Below, in pieces: positions 1 through 11,875 of a DNA stretch of 64,000 nucleotides (positions are counted from its first letter, which is position 1; every line of letters begins with the position of its first letter). Under the pieces are notes generated by a model. The model made no database searches, was not told the DNA's origin, and saw only the letters and a list, made by a program, of their open reading frames with translations. Source of the stretch: Eriocheir sinensis (Eukaryota; Arthropoda; Malacostraca; Decapoda; Varunidae). The DNA lies in NCBI RefSeq assembly GCF_024679095.1, contig NC_066520.1:8761009-8825008 (forward strand), read 5' to 3'. The position numbers were made by a program, and so were the translations under genes.

Positions 1-1413
1 GTAAATAACTATTAATACGACGACAATGAACGCTCGCAGAGTAGGGATGCCGGTTGCTCGGGCGATGGCCGCCTCAACAAATTGAAGCATCTCCAAAATG
101 ATTTTATCGCTGATCTTTCCGTGTTCCCTTTTGGGTCTAGCAAGGGTCGGAAAACTGTTGAGCGCCCACGCCTTGTTGCCCTGCGCGACGGGGCACTTTG
201 CCGCCTCCTTTGCCGTGAGCAGCTGAATTGTAAGGCGGATGCTCCCTACAGCTTTTACTTCTCTGTTCATTTTCTTTTGCTTTAACAACGGCCAGTAGCC
301 CGTCACTTCCTGTGAAAACACAGCGGCTCGGTGCCTGACGCACCGCACAGCGGCACTGTCGAAAAGGTTCACGCGCTCGTTGCTGAGCGAGGCCAGGCCA
401 CAGCCGTGTCTGTCGTCTTCGGGGAGCGGCAGCTCCTCCAGATTAAGGGTGATGCTCCCCAGCGTGTCGTCGCGGGTTGAACGGTCCTGGTCCATCATCC
501 GTATCTCCAGCGTCGGAGGGAGCGATGTCAGGTGCCTGCGGAAGCCCGTCCTGACGGGCCAAGGCGGGTACTTGAATGGCGCAAACACAAGCCTGTACTC
601 AAACAGCGCCTTTGAATGAATTGTCTTCCTGTGAACGTCTGTGCGGCGCCAGTCGCCGAGTGGGGTTTTCATTCTTGCCTTTATGTAAATATCCGGGAAA
701 AGCTCTCCAAACTGTGAAATATCTTCTATTCTGTGGACGATGAGCCTGACGTGATAGGTCTCTGAGGAGCTGATAATTCTGAGTCGCGGCAAAACGACAG
801 TCGGGGTCTCTTCACGTGACTCTTTGAGGCTTTTCCCCACAGACGGTGTTCTTTTATCTTCTTGAAAGACTTCCCGACGCTTGGCACCTCCCTGAGTCCC
901 GTTAGTCTCCCCGCAGTATCGCCCGTTGCAGTACATGGCATAGGCCTGGCCACACTGAGAGCTCGGCATCCCCGAGGGGGCGGCGAGGACCAGGTCGCCC
1001 CTTGGCTCCGTCCCGTCGAAGAAGCTGGTAGGTCTGAGATCGAAATCGATTGTCGAGGCCCATCCACCTTGAGGCCCGTTTGACAGAGCCTTCAGGAGGT
1101 CCGAGAGCAACACATTGACTCGGAGGACCGTTGCCTTACCGGCCAGGCCGCTCACCGCGACAAGCGTGCAGGACTCCATGTGGCTGAGCTTGTCGAGCTG
1201 CACCGAAGCTGCCTTCCCGGAGGAATTTACGAGCACGCAGATGCGTGGGCTGTGCCAGCCGAGTCTGGGAAAGGTGAAATTAATAATAGTTTTCTGTCTT
1301 CTCCCACAGAGGGTAATCTTACTATATGAGAGTCGAAGTTTATCAATGCGGCGGGCATAGCCAGGAGCCCAGACCGTGGCCGTCAAGTTATTTGCTGAGC
1401 TGCCGTTATCCAT
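1..1413 (-). CDS. Ferlin-family protein, C-terminal C2 domain and start of membrane anchor (partial, runs off window)
   Basis: A frame of 471 codons without a stop runs from an ATG at 1411-1413 down to base 1; an in-frame TAA lies two codons before that ATG. Ferlins (otoferlin, dysferlin, myoferlin) are large tail-anchored, multi-C2 proteins acting in Ca2+-dependent vesicle fusion and membrane repair. Seen here: a C2-like core at about residues 216-365 with PDIYIK, TDVH (258-261) and the Ca2+-loop segment MDQDRSTRDDTLGS (307-320, Asp 308, 310, 315, 316). Then come VNLF, GYWPLLK (from 372; GWWP in family members) and LLTAKEA (398-404). The final residues, FIVVVLIVIY (462-471), look like the start of the C-terminal membrane helix. 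Residues 1-215 are not recognised and include a Cys-containing, low-complexity linker. Known ferlins are far longer and intron-rich, so this is either a large 3' exon, a short divergent ferlin, or a retrocopy. The family call is firm; the start codon is uncertain. Confidence 0.8.
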   Translation of the reverse strand, partial: MDNGSSANNLTATVWAPGYARRIDKLRLSYSKITLCGRRQKTIINFTFPRLGWHSPRICVLVNSSGKAASVQLDKLSHMESCTLVAVSGLAGKATVLRVNVLLSDLLKALSNGPQGGWASTIDFDLRPTSFFDGTEPRGDLVLAAPSGMPSSQCGQAYAMYCNGRYCGETNGTQGGAKRREVFQEDKRTPSVGKSLKESREETPTVVLPRLRIISSSETYHVRLIVHRIEDISQFGELFPDIYIKARMKTPLGDWRRTDVHRKTIHSKALFEYRLVFAPFKYPPWPVRTGFRRHLTSLPPTLEIRMMDQDRSTRDDTLGSITLNLEELPLPEDDRHGCGLASLSNERVNLFDSAAVRCVRHRAAVFSQEVTGYWPLLKQKKMNREVKAVGSIRLTIQLLTAKEAAKCPVAQGNKAWALNSFPTLARPKREHGKISDKIILEMLQFVEAAIARATGIPTLRAFIVVVLIVIY

Positions 1414-1734
1414 GACAACTTATGAACTGTTGTGGTGTAGCCTCACCATGGCTCGTAAAGATGCACATTTTTTTTTAGGAGATAGGAGTTACACTTGCAA
1501 GCTTAAGAGTTAGAAGATTACATTATAGCGCGTTCAGTCGTCAAATTTTAGTTCTAATTTTGAAGCAGCGCGCGCAAGACGCCACATGGTTCCGCCGCGT
1601 GGACTCTGCCTCTAGACTCTGGGGTCCCGCTGCCGTCTGTCGCTGTCCGTACTCAGTAAGCTCGGAACAGCGGTATGGTGAACACCTTTCCCCTCAGTTT
1701 GTCCTCGTGCATGAACCATTGGATAGGCGGTATT

Positions 1735-1737
<3 letters not shown>
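1414..1737. other. Region upstream of the ferlin-like frame
   Basis: Non-repetitive sequence between the ferlin-like ATG and the first (CA)n tract. Read on the minus strand it holds a TATAAT-like string near 1521-1527 and two further upstream ATGs. A CAG that could be a splice acceptor sits near 1426, but splicing there would leave the in-frame TAA. I cannot tell whether this is a promoter/5' UTR or an intron. Confidence 0.3.

Positions 1738-1781
<44 letters not shown>
1738..1781. repeat. (CA)n microsatellite
   Basis: Uninterrupted CA dinucleotides, about 22 units. The 1985-2175 stretch to its right holds scattered TCTG/TCCG tetranucleotides with no recognisable gene. Confidence 0.97.
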
Positions 1782-1783
<2 letters not shown>

Positions 1784-2317
1784 CTAGATCACATTCTCCT
1801 GCCATGTGTCTGATGGGCTTCAATTTTCATACGTTTCACTAAAACTTAGCATTTCCTCCGTGCTATGTAGTCTACTCTGACTCCTACAAAGTGACTCGTT
1901 TACGCTAAACATTCGACATCTGTTCGCCTTTCACTTTCGCTCTGTATTCTTAGAAGTGTCAATCTGTTCGTCTAGGTCTAGCAGGTCATCTGTCTGTGTG
2001 TCTGTCTGTTTGTCTGTGTCCATCCGCCAGTTTCTCAGTCTGTCTCCATAGCTGTTTATCCCTTAATCTGTTTGGCTGGGTTGGTAGGCCATCAGTCTGT
2101 GTTCAAGGCTAAGCTTTCTCTGTCCGTCTGTGATTACGGTCGTTTATCTGTCTGTCTGTGTGTGTGTCCGTCCGTCTCCAGCGCTGTTTGTTGTCTCCAG
2201 TGGCTGGTAGCCGACCGTGTCTCTCTCAATGGTAATCTTCGACGATCAGTCTGTCTTCATGTCGGTGCAGTGTTGCGCTGATGCGTCCCTTACTCCCTTA
2301 GTAAGATGGAAGGTCTG

Positions 2318-2435
<118 letters not shown>

Positions 2436-3338
2436 CAAGTAAACAAATAACAAATAGATAAATCAAATACAAGCATGTCACTGTAACAGACAGACAGACA
2501 CACGAAGAGAGACTGCCGGGGGGGTGGATGGGGGGTGGGATGCTACACGCCTCCACCCGGCTCACCTCTGTGCCTGGGGGTGGGAGAGAGAATTCGGCAG
2601 CACGAGATCTCGGCTCCAGTAAATTGCTTAGGGTGGGACGTGCATGTGTGGCCATTTCAAGCGTGTCCCAGCCAGGCCCTGTCCCGTGCTGCGCCGAGGT
2701 GGGGAGGGGGGGGAGAGGGGGGTGGACACAGGGAACGGCTGGGTATTTGCGTTGATGTTTGTATTTGCTGACGGGACATCTATTTTATTATGTAACTTTT
2801 GTCGTATTCCTTTTTCTGTCTTTTTTCCGTTTCGCTTTCTCTTTTTTCTAATTTGTTTTGTTTCGTTTTTTTTCTTTTTTTTTTGGTTCCTTTCTTTCTT
2901 GTTGCTGTCAGTGTTTTGTTGATTGATATTTGTTGTACGGGTTTCTAGTTCATTATGTAGCACTTTTTTCTCCCTTTTCTTTATCTTTTTTATTTATTTA
3001 TTTATTTATTTTTGCTCTTTCTACCATTCTTTTTCCGTCAGGGGCACCTCAGGGGTAGGTATGTTGAGCTAGCCAGATCGGTGAAGAACACCCGCCTAGC
3101 AAAAAGAAATTATGAGATTAGGGTAGCCAACGAGGCCAAGAGCGATCCCAAGGGCTTCTTCAAATTGTACAGAACGAAAACAAGGGACAAAATTGGACCG
3201 TTGAAAACTAACACAGGTGAGCTCGTTGAGAATGGAGAAGATATGAGCCAAATGATGAATGGCTAGTTCCTCTCAGTTTTCACGCAGGAAAATCTAACAA
3301 CCATTCCGGAGAGAGTTCAGGTATACGGGAACGACAAG

Positions 3339-4090
3339 TTGAGGGATGTGATCATCACTAGGCAAGTAGTCCAGGATGAGATTGGTAGGTTGCAGAAAAA
3401 CAAATCGCCGGGCCCAGACGAGGTATTCCCAAGGGTGCTGAAAGAGTGCAAGGAGGTCCTCAGTGGCCCGCTTACCGATATCTTTAAGATGTCGGTAAAT
3501 TCTGGGTATGTGCCCAATCAATGGAAAGTAGCTAATGTGACGCCGATTTTCAAAAAGGGAGACAAGTCAGCCACCTCAAATTATCGCCCAATTAGCTTTA
3601 CATCAGTTGTAGGAAAGATGTTGGAGTCAATTAAAGCCGGGAGCATTCGGGATCATCTAGAAAAGCATAGTTTAAGTCATGATTCACAGCATGGATTCAC
3701 AAAGAGAAGGTCTTGCCTTACTAACCTGTTGTCCTTCTACACTAAAGTAATCGAGGCAGTTGACCGAGATGAAAACTATGACATATTGTTTCTAGATTTC
3801 AGTAAAGCGTTCGACAAAGCTCTCCATCACCGGCTATTACTAAAATTACAGGCTCACGGCATTGATGGGTAAGTTTTGAACTGGATCAGGGCGTGGTTTA
3901 GTGGTAGGAAACAGAGAGTGCAAATCAACGGTAAAAAATCTGAATGGGGCAGTGTTACGAGTGGCGTCCCACAAGGGTCGGTGCTGGGTCCTCTGCTCTT
4001 TATTATTTACATCAATGATTTGGACACAGGAATTAGTAGTGATGTCAGCAAGTTCGCAGATGATACCGAGATCGGTAGAGTAATCCAATC
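3339..4090 (+). pseudogene. LINE reverse transcriptase, first part (copy A)
   Basis: RT would copy LINE RNA into DNA at a nicked target. Visible motifs in order: KSPGPDEV; VTPIFKKGDK...NYRPISFTS; QHGF and RSCLTNLL; LDFSKAFDKA with the first catalytic Asp; [13 protein letters not shown]; and KFADD at 4050-4064, the catalytic Asp pair, intact. A TGA-to-TAA-type stop interrupts the frame just after HGIDG at about 3870. The frame is cut at about 4090 by the nested LINE copy B. Confidence 0.88.
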
Positions 4091-4888
4091 AACGCCTCAA
4101 AAACACAGTTTCTCCACCTATCCACTCGACACAATCTTCCAAACAACTATCCCCTATTCTTTGACAACACCTAGCTATCACCTTCCTCAACACTAAACAT
4201 CCTCGGTCTATCCTTAACTCAAAATCTCAACTGGTAAATTCATATCTCTTCTCTTACTAAATCAGCTTCCTCGAGGCTGGGCGTTCTGTACCATCTCCGC
4301 CAGTTCTTCTCCCCTGCACAGTTGTCCGCCCTCGTATGGAGTATGCATCTCATGTGTGGGGGGGCTCCACTCACACAGCTCTTCTGGACAGACTGGAGGA
4401 TAAGGCTCTTCGTCTCATCAGCTCTCCTCCTCATACTGATAGTCTTCTACCTCTTAAATTCCGCCGCAATGTTGCCTCTCTTTCTATCTTCTATCGATAT
4501 TTCCACGCTGACTGCTCTTCTGAACTTGCTAACTGCATGCCTCCCCCTCCATGGCCCCTGCTGCACTCGACTTTCTACTCATGCTCATCCCTATACTGTC
4601 CAAACCCCTTATGCAAGAGTTAACCAGCATCTTCACTCTTTCATCCCTCACGCTGGTAAACTCTGGAACAATCTTCCTTCATCTGTATTTCCTCCTGCCT
4701 ACGACTTGAACTCTTTCAAGAGGAGGGTATCAGGACACCTCTCCTCCCGTATTTGATCTTCCTTTCGGCCACCTCTTTTTTCTTTTTTAGGAGCAGCGAG
4801 TAGCGGGCTTTTTTTTATTATTGTTTTCTTTTTTTGTGTGCCCTTGAGCTGCCTCCTTTGTTGTAAAAAAAAAAAAAAAAAAAAAAAA
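4091..4888 (+). mobile_element. Nested LINE copy B, 3' fragment with poly(A) tail
   Basis: A different LINE family (Jockey-like by general character; family not certain) inserted in the same orientation inside copy A. It encodes only the end of the polyprotein: MEYASHVWGG, KALRLISSPP, LLPLKFRRNVASLSIFYRYF, and SSVFPPAYDLNSFKRRV. It ends in a 3' UTR with GCGAGTAGCGGGC and CCCTTGAGC, then about 23 A residues (4866-4888). Relative to copy D (48728-49500) it lacks about 22 bp around 4321, which shifts the frame. Copy A's reading resumes at 4889, showing that B inserted after A. Confidence 0.85.
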
Positions 4889-5660
4889 GACAGGGACGCT
4901 ACCGTTCTCCAGGATGAGCTTGACAGACTATATGATTGGGCGGGGAATTGGCAGATGGAATTCAATGTCGGGAAGTGTAGCATTCTGAGTGTAGGTAGGA
5001 ATAACCCCTCACACAATTACTCCTTAAATGACACTCCTCTAAGTAGGTCTGGGCGTGAGAGAGACTTAGGAGTCCTAGTGAGCGCTTACATCCGTCCTAG
5101 GGCTCAATGCATTCAGGCTAAAAATCGGGCAAACAGACTACTTGGTTTCATCTCAAGGAGCGTAAGCAACAGGAGCACTGAAGTCATCCTCAAACTTTAC
5201 TTAGCACTAGTTAGACCTTGTCTCGATTATGCAGTTCAGTTCTGGTTCCCCTACTACAGAATGGATATCAAGATGTTAGAATCTGTACAGAGGATGACAC
5301 AGATGATTCAAGGGGTGTGAAACTTGCCTTATGAAGACAGGCTAAAGCAGTTAAATCTACACTCGCTAGAAAGGCGAAGGTTGCGAGGAGACTTGATCGA
5401 AGTCTATAAATGGATGAAGGGATTTAATAAAGGGGATGTCAATAAGATTTTGATAGTAAAAGAGCCGAGTAAGACGCGTAGCAAAGGTTTTAAGTTAGAC
5501 AAATTCAGATTTAACAAAAACATAGGCAAGAATGGGTTCACCAAGAGAGTGGTGGACGAATGGAACAGGCTTGGGAGCCATGTTGTGGGTGCCAATACCG
5601 TAGATACATTCAAGAAGAGGTTAGATAAAGCCATGGATGGTGAGGTAAGGTGGGGTTGAG
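4889..5660 (+). pseudogene. LINE copy A, post-RT C-terminal domain
   Basis: Continuation of the copy A polyprotein after the insertion: LQDELDRLYDWAGNWQMEFNVGKC, DLGVLVS, ALVRPCLDYAVQFWFP and MPYEDRLKQLNLHSLERRRL. A stop at about 5320 splits it. The final part, NGFTKRVVDEWNRL, matches the usual end of CR1-group ORF2. Function of this region in LINEs is poorly defined (thumb and C-terminal domain). Confidence 0.83.
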
Positions 5661-5715
5661 TGTACAGGAGCTGCCTTGTATAGGCCAACCGGTCTCTTGC
5701 AGACTCCTTACGTTC

Positions 5716-5854
<139 letters not shown>

Positions 5855-6049
5855 GGATTTCTGTTGTTCTTTTCACTATTTACTGGAGTCTGTGTATTGT
5901 TAATGTTATAGTTACATGAATGACGTACAATTATCACATTACACTTATTATATTTTCACTTTTATGTAGGATTTTTTTTTTTTTTCATTCGTTAACGTGA
6001 CCTCTTGGTGTTTTAGAAAGTTGATGAGCAAGTATTCCAATGTGGGTTT

Positions 6050-7320
6050 TCTTTTTTTGCTTCGTTTCTTTTTACAGGATTTTATTTTTCTTTACACTTA
6101 AGCAATAGTTTCTCGTGTTAAAGTTTTATGTTTCACGGATTCTAAGTTTTTATTTATGTATATTTTAGACTTGTTTTTTTATGCCTATTTCTCCTATCAA
6201 GTGTTTTCGTCTATTTTTTTCCTCCTCTGTCCTCCTTATACATGTTTTTTTTTTAGTTTAGCACTCGGTTTAGCTTTCATTTCTCATATGTTTGTTTTAT
6301 TTTCTTATTTATTATGTATGCTTCCTATTTTTGAAGTGTGTTTTCGTCCCATTACTCTTCTCCGTCCCGATATAGAATGTTTTTTTTATTTTCAATCTAT
6401 CACTAGTTTATCTTTTGTTTGTTTGATATGGTTGACAGTCTATTTATATTCAATTTATTATGTTTCCTATCTATTTTAAGTGTGTTTTCGTCCATTTTTC
6501 CCCTCCCTTCCGTCCACCTACATATTTTTTTCACTTAATCATTGGTTCATGTTTTATCTGTTCAGTATGTCTGTTATGTCTGTTCTGTCTGTCTGTTCTG
6601 TCTGTTCTGTTCTGTCTGTTCTGTCTGTTATGTCTGTTCTGTCTGTCTGTTCTGTCTGTTCTGTTTTGTCTGTTCTGTTTTGTCTGTTCTGTATGTCTGT
6701 TATGTCTGTTCTGTCTGTCTGTTCTGTCTATTCTGTCTGTCTGTTCTGTCTGTTCTGTTCTGTCTGTTCTGTTATGTCTGTTCTGTTATGTCTGTTCTGT
6801 CTGTCTGTACTGCAACTCTGTTCTGTATGTCTGTTATGTATGTCTGTTACCTCTGTTCTGTCTGTCTGTGTGTCTATTCTGTCTATTTTGTCTGTTCTGT
6901 ATGTTCTGTATGTCTATTCTGTATGTTCTATATGTCTGTTCTGTCTGTTCTGTATGTCTGTTCTGTATGTCTGACAGTCCTGTATTTCCTTTATTATTTA
7001 TGTTTCCTGTTATGAAGTGATTTTGTCGCTTTACCCCTCTATGCTCTCTTATACATTTTCTTTCACTTTAGCAATAGTCTATCTTTTATTTTCCTATGTT
7101 TGATAGTGTTATATTTCATTTATTATATATGTTTCCTGTTTTTTAAGTGAAATTTCGTCGCTTTTTCCTTCCGTTTTATCTCTTTCGTCCCATTGCACAA
7201 TATTTTCTTTTATTCCACTGTAGTATTAGTTTGCCTTTTGTTTGTTCCATATGTCTGACAGTCTTACATTTCATTTGTTATATATGTTTCGTGTTTTTGA
7301 AGTGTGTTTTCGTCGCTTTT
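6050..7320. repeat. Degenerate ~140-bp tandem array with internal CTGT expansion
   Basis: The anchor AAGTGTGTTTTCGTC (with variants) recurs near 6196, 6333, 6479, 7015, 7145 and 7300, giving spacings of about 137, 146, 536, 130 and 155 bp. Shared flanks include a TTTCCT(A/G)TT...segment before the anchor and a CACTTTAGCAATAGT-like segment after it. The 536-bp gap holds one unit stretched by the TCTGTCTGTT tract at 6566-6975. Frames across it are Cys/Val/Leu-rich artefacts. Confidence 0.75.
6566..6975. repeat. Imperfect (CTGT)/(TTCTGTCTG)n tract
   Basis: About 410 bp built from CTGT and TTCTG words with scattered TATG variants. It sits within one unit of the larger 140-bp array. Confidence 0.9.
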
Positions 7321-8242
7321 TCCTTCCCCCGTCCCCCTGTGCAGTGTTTCTCCGGGACCTCCATGTCACACGTGTTATTTTTGCCATTCCTTTTTATCCC
7401 TTTCCGATTCCCCTACTTTCGGCGCGGTGCGCGTCGCCGGGCCTCGTTTGCACGCGGCCCGTCATGTCTGTTCAGCGGGCCGTTCCTTCCCTTATTTATT
7501 CGCGAGGCACAACCTTAAATTTTACTGGATATTTTTGCCGCTCTAGTTCTCTGTTTTCTTTATCTCTTTTCTAGACGTTATTACTTTCTTTTTGAGAGCT
7601 AGTATAGGAAGAGAGGGTAGAGCAATAGCTGAAAGAATATTAGTGTATTTGATAATTTTACTAGCAGGGATGGTGGTATGGGATTGATCATGGTGGTAGT
7701 GATTGCAGTGGTAGTAGTAGTAGCAGCATAGAGGCAGTAGTAGCAACAAAAGAAATATCAATAGCATCAACACCATCAACATCAACAACAGTATCATCAC
7801 TTATTAACGAAAGACGATACAGTAATAGTAGGAGTTTAAGAATCTGACACCCACGTTCGAACCCAGGTTTCCATACAATCCCTTCCTTAAGCCACAGGTA
7901 AGGAAATAATGAGGCGTAAATCTTGTCTCCTGAAACACTAGTATTGATTCCTTAGCAGAGGGAAGGCGGGAGGGAGGGAGGAAGGAAGGAAGGGAGGAAA
8001 GAAAAGAAAGCGGGAGGAAGGAGGCAAAAATACTTGGAGAGGAGGGAAATGTGCCAGAGGAAGAAGGAAAAGGATGAAGCTCAAAAAGGAAGTGCATAAG
8101 GAGGATGAGGAGTGGGGGGGGAGAGGGTTGGAGGGGCCGTGGAGGAAAGGAGGTGAAAGAAATGAAGAGTGGGAGACAGCAAAGGAGGGATATTTTCAGA
8201 GTCAAGTGAAAAGGTTGAAGGAGAATGTTAATGAGTAAAGAC
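7321..8242. other. Gene-free stretch with (GTA)- and purine-rich patches
   Basis: 7340-7560 is mixed sequence with a GC-rich patch. 7690-7800 has GTAGTA/ATCAAC trinucleotide patches. 7960-8200 is AGGA/GGAA-rich. I see no gene. Confidence 0.6.
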
Positions 8243-8255
8243 GTGTGTATGTATG

Positions 8256-8286
<31 letters not shown>

Positions 8287-8316
8287 CAGTTGGAAGGGAA
8301 TGTTAAATGAGTGAAG

Positions 8317-8376
<60 letters not shown>

Positions 8377-8427
8377 TCATGCATGTAGGTATGTATGAAT
8401 GTATTATGTATGGCGAGGAGACAAAAA

Positions 8428-8509
<82 letters not shown>
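8243..8509. repeat. (GTAT)n, (GT)n and opposing (AC)n microsatellites
   Basis: A tetranucleotide GTAT run lies at 8243-8284, (GT)n at 8321-8374 and (AC)n at 8430-8509. The last two are complementary and separated by about 55 bp, so they could pair as an inverted repeat. Confidence 0.95.
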
Positions 8510-8511
<2 letters not shown>

Positions 8512-8728
8512 TTGACGAACAGACAGGTTGATAAACAAACGGATACACAAACTGGCAGAAAGACGGGCAGACTGTCTCATAAGATAAAGATAACAGTGCA
8601 TCGGAAAATATTCAAACCTTTCAGCAGATATTAAAAGTCTGGGGAGAATAATGGAAGACTGGAAAGAAGGGAGAAGGAAGGAAGGATCGAGGAAAAAGAA
8701 GACAAGATTTTCACAGTGAGATAATATC

Positions 8729-8863
<135 letters not shown>

Positions 8864-9099
8864 AAGAAAATATTTACCCTCTTTTCACCAGGCCATTATT
8901 TGTCTCCACATTAAAATTTTTCCTCATTATTTCCGGGGCCGAGTTTTTCCCTGTCAACCCCAACCGAGAAAGAATATATAACGTACTTTTTCGCCCATTA
9001 AGCAAATCCATTTCACATTATATACATCCACAGCGACTTTTTATTTCTCTGCCTGTCCCAAAACATAATATTTGTCTTACTTTATTTCTGTCGTTAGGC

Positions 9100-9455
<356 letters not shown>

Positions 9456-9885
9456 ACACCTCCATGTCTTCGTAATCAGCATTCTCTTCATATCTCCTTC
9501 GCCTTCACAGCCTCCTCCTCATTCTCTTCCTCCTCCTCCTCCTCCTCCTCCTCCTCCTCCTCCTCCTAAGCCCTTCCCCTCCCACAAACAACTCAAACAA
9601 CACAACCTACACTCTCAGACCGACGCACCACTAGACCGAGTTATCCGGCCGTGTGCAGACCGGATCCGAAATCACTACCCGGCCAGCCGCTTCCTGAACA
9701 CACGGGAACCGAATTATCAAGCGGCACAATAAGTCTATACGTGTACTGAGTTAATTAGAGGCGAGCGGGAGTGTTTAGCGGAATATAGAGGTGGTTTTGG
9801 CCCCCGGAGGATGTGGAGTGAGGCGTGATTTGTTAGTGGTTGTTTGTGTCGGTGATTTACTATTTTTTTCGTTTGGTTGGTTTAT

Positions 9886-10245
9886 CCGAGAATGGTGTGT
9901 GTGTTTGCGTATGTGCTTTATATGTTTGTTTATCTGGCTTACACGATAGAGGTGTGTTTGTGTATGCGTGTGTTTGCGTATGTTTTAAATGTTTGTTCAT
10001 GTGATTTAGATAGTTTCCTTTTTTTGGTTAATACGATAGAGGTGTGTTTGAGTATGCGTGTGTTTGTGTATGTTTTATATGTTTGTTTATCTCATTAAGG
10101 AAATTTTCTTTTTTTGGTTGATACGATAGAGGTGTGTTTGAGTATGCGTGTGTTTGTGTATGTGTTTTATGTTTGTTTATCTGATTTAGTTAGTTATTTT
10201 TCTTGGTTTATACGAGAGGTGTGTTTGTGAATGTGTGTTTTGCAT
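9886..10245. repeat. 90-bp GT-rich minisatellite
   Basis: The anchor ACGATAGAGGTGTGTTTG starts at 9943, 10033 and 10123, with a variant ACGAGAGGTGTG at 10212: spacings 90, 90 and 89 bp. A partial, shorter unit precedes at about 9886. Units also share GTATGCGTGTGTTTG and ATGTTTGTTTATCT. Confidence 0.9.
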
Positions 10246-10296
10246 GTTTGCGGTTTTTATTGTTGTTGTTTTTGCTGTGTATCATTTGTTTCCTTG

Positions 10297-10737
<441 letters not shown>

Positions 10738-11020
10738 CGTACGTAAAAAGCCTGGCACCCAACACCGATTATTACCGAAACAACGAACAGCGCCATTAAT
10801 AATTTCCACGGCATCCCAATTAACTACCGCTGATGGGTGAAAAAAGAGAATTAGCTATTATCCGCCAACTGCTGTCCACTACAACACTCAATTTTAATGT
10901 TTCAAAATTCCGCAGAGCTCTGGATTTGGATATTTGTCACGCGGCCAGGTGCAGACAGGCAGAAAGAGAGATAGACAGACAGACTAATGCACAAACAGGT
11001 AGACAGACAGAAAGACGGGG

Positions 11021-11021
<1 letters not shown>

Positions 11022-11092
<71 letters not shown>
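11022..11092. repeat. (CA)n microsatellite
   Basis: Pure CA run of about 70 bp preceded by CAGA/GACA tetranucleotides. No gene is seen in 10734-11021 or 11093-11377. Confidence 0.96.
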
Positions 11093-11094
<2 letters not shown>

Positions 11095-11375
11095 ATATAT
11101 ATCAGAATAGCAACGCAGTACTGGCTCTAACATTCACCCAAGAGAAAGAGAAAGAAAAAAAAAGTGAGAGAGAGAGAGAGAGAGAAAGGCCGCCTCACCT
11201 TACCTTCCCTCACCTCCCCCCTCCCTCCTTCCCTTCCTCCATCTCTCGTCTGCCGCCGCTGAGACATAAAAGGAAAAACAAGCTGCAGTTTTAGGCCGGA
11301 AATTTACCTGGAAAAATATACGGAACGAAAATACCGTCTTGTGTAACTCTTATTTAGGAGTGTTTCTTTATTTTT

Positions 11376-11377
<2 letters not shown>

Positions 11378-11417
<40 letters not shown>

Positions 11418-11419
11418 CT

Positions 11420-11455
<36 letters not shown>
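11378..11455. repeat. (GT)n-(AC)n hairpin-forming inverted repeat
   Basis: (GT)n at 11378-11415 is followed after six bases (ATCTTA) by (AC)n at 11422-11455. The arms are perfectly complementary over about 34 bp. Confidence 0.92.
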
Positions 11456-11457
<2 letters not shown>

Positions 11458-11700
11458 GCAGCTTCTCCGGCGTCTCCAAATGAGTTCCTTACACAAAACT
11501 GAAGCATAAATGAATATAAATCGCATCCCCGACACAAGGAATAATAATATTTTTGCAACTAAGAAGGCGAAAGGACTTAATTTCCTCCCGTTTCTCGGCG
11601 ACGATTTATATTAATTGCCGCGCGGCGAGTAAAAAGGAAAGAAACACCGGCAGAAAGACAGGATCACCTACTTTGTTCGTTCGTAATTTCGTTTTGTCTG

Positions 11701-11703
<3 letters not shown>

Positions 11704-11778
<75 letters not shown>

Positions 11779-11875
11779 CTGGTTCCTTCGTATTTTACAT
11801 ATTTTTTCCCTTTTTTTGGTAGTGTTCCTCCTTTGTTTTAACTCTAGTGATGTATATATTGAGTCGGTAAGCATG

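Noticed and set aside
380..1360. Plus-strand and other-frame short frames at the left edge
   Set aside because: Shadows of the minus-strand ferlin-like frame, which has recognisable domain motifs.
1521..1527. TATAAT-like string as promoter of the ferlin-like frame
   Set aside because: Single weak match; start site and exon structure of the gene are unknown.
2588..2606. GAATTCGGCAGCACGAG, resembling a cDNA library EcoRI adapter
   Set aside because: It differs from the usual GAATTCGGCACGAG by a three-base insertion and lies in continuous genomic-looking sequence; probably chance.
8202..8634. Frames of Thr-His or Cys-Val repeats (also 16210-16919, 19222-19521, 32323-32773)
   Set aside because: Translations of (CA)n/(GT)n tracts; no gene signals.
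9886..10245. Regular repeats considered as a CRISPR array
   Set aside because: Units are contiguous minisatellite copies without unique spacers, in a eukaryotic context.
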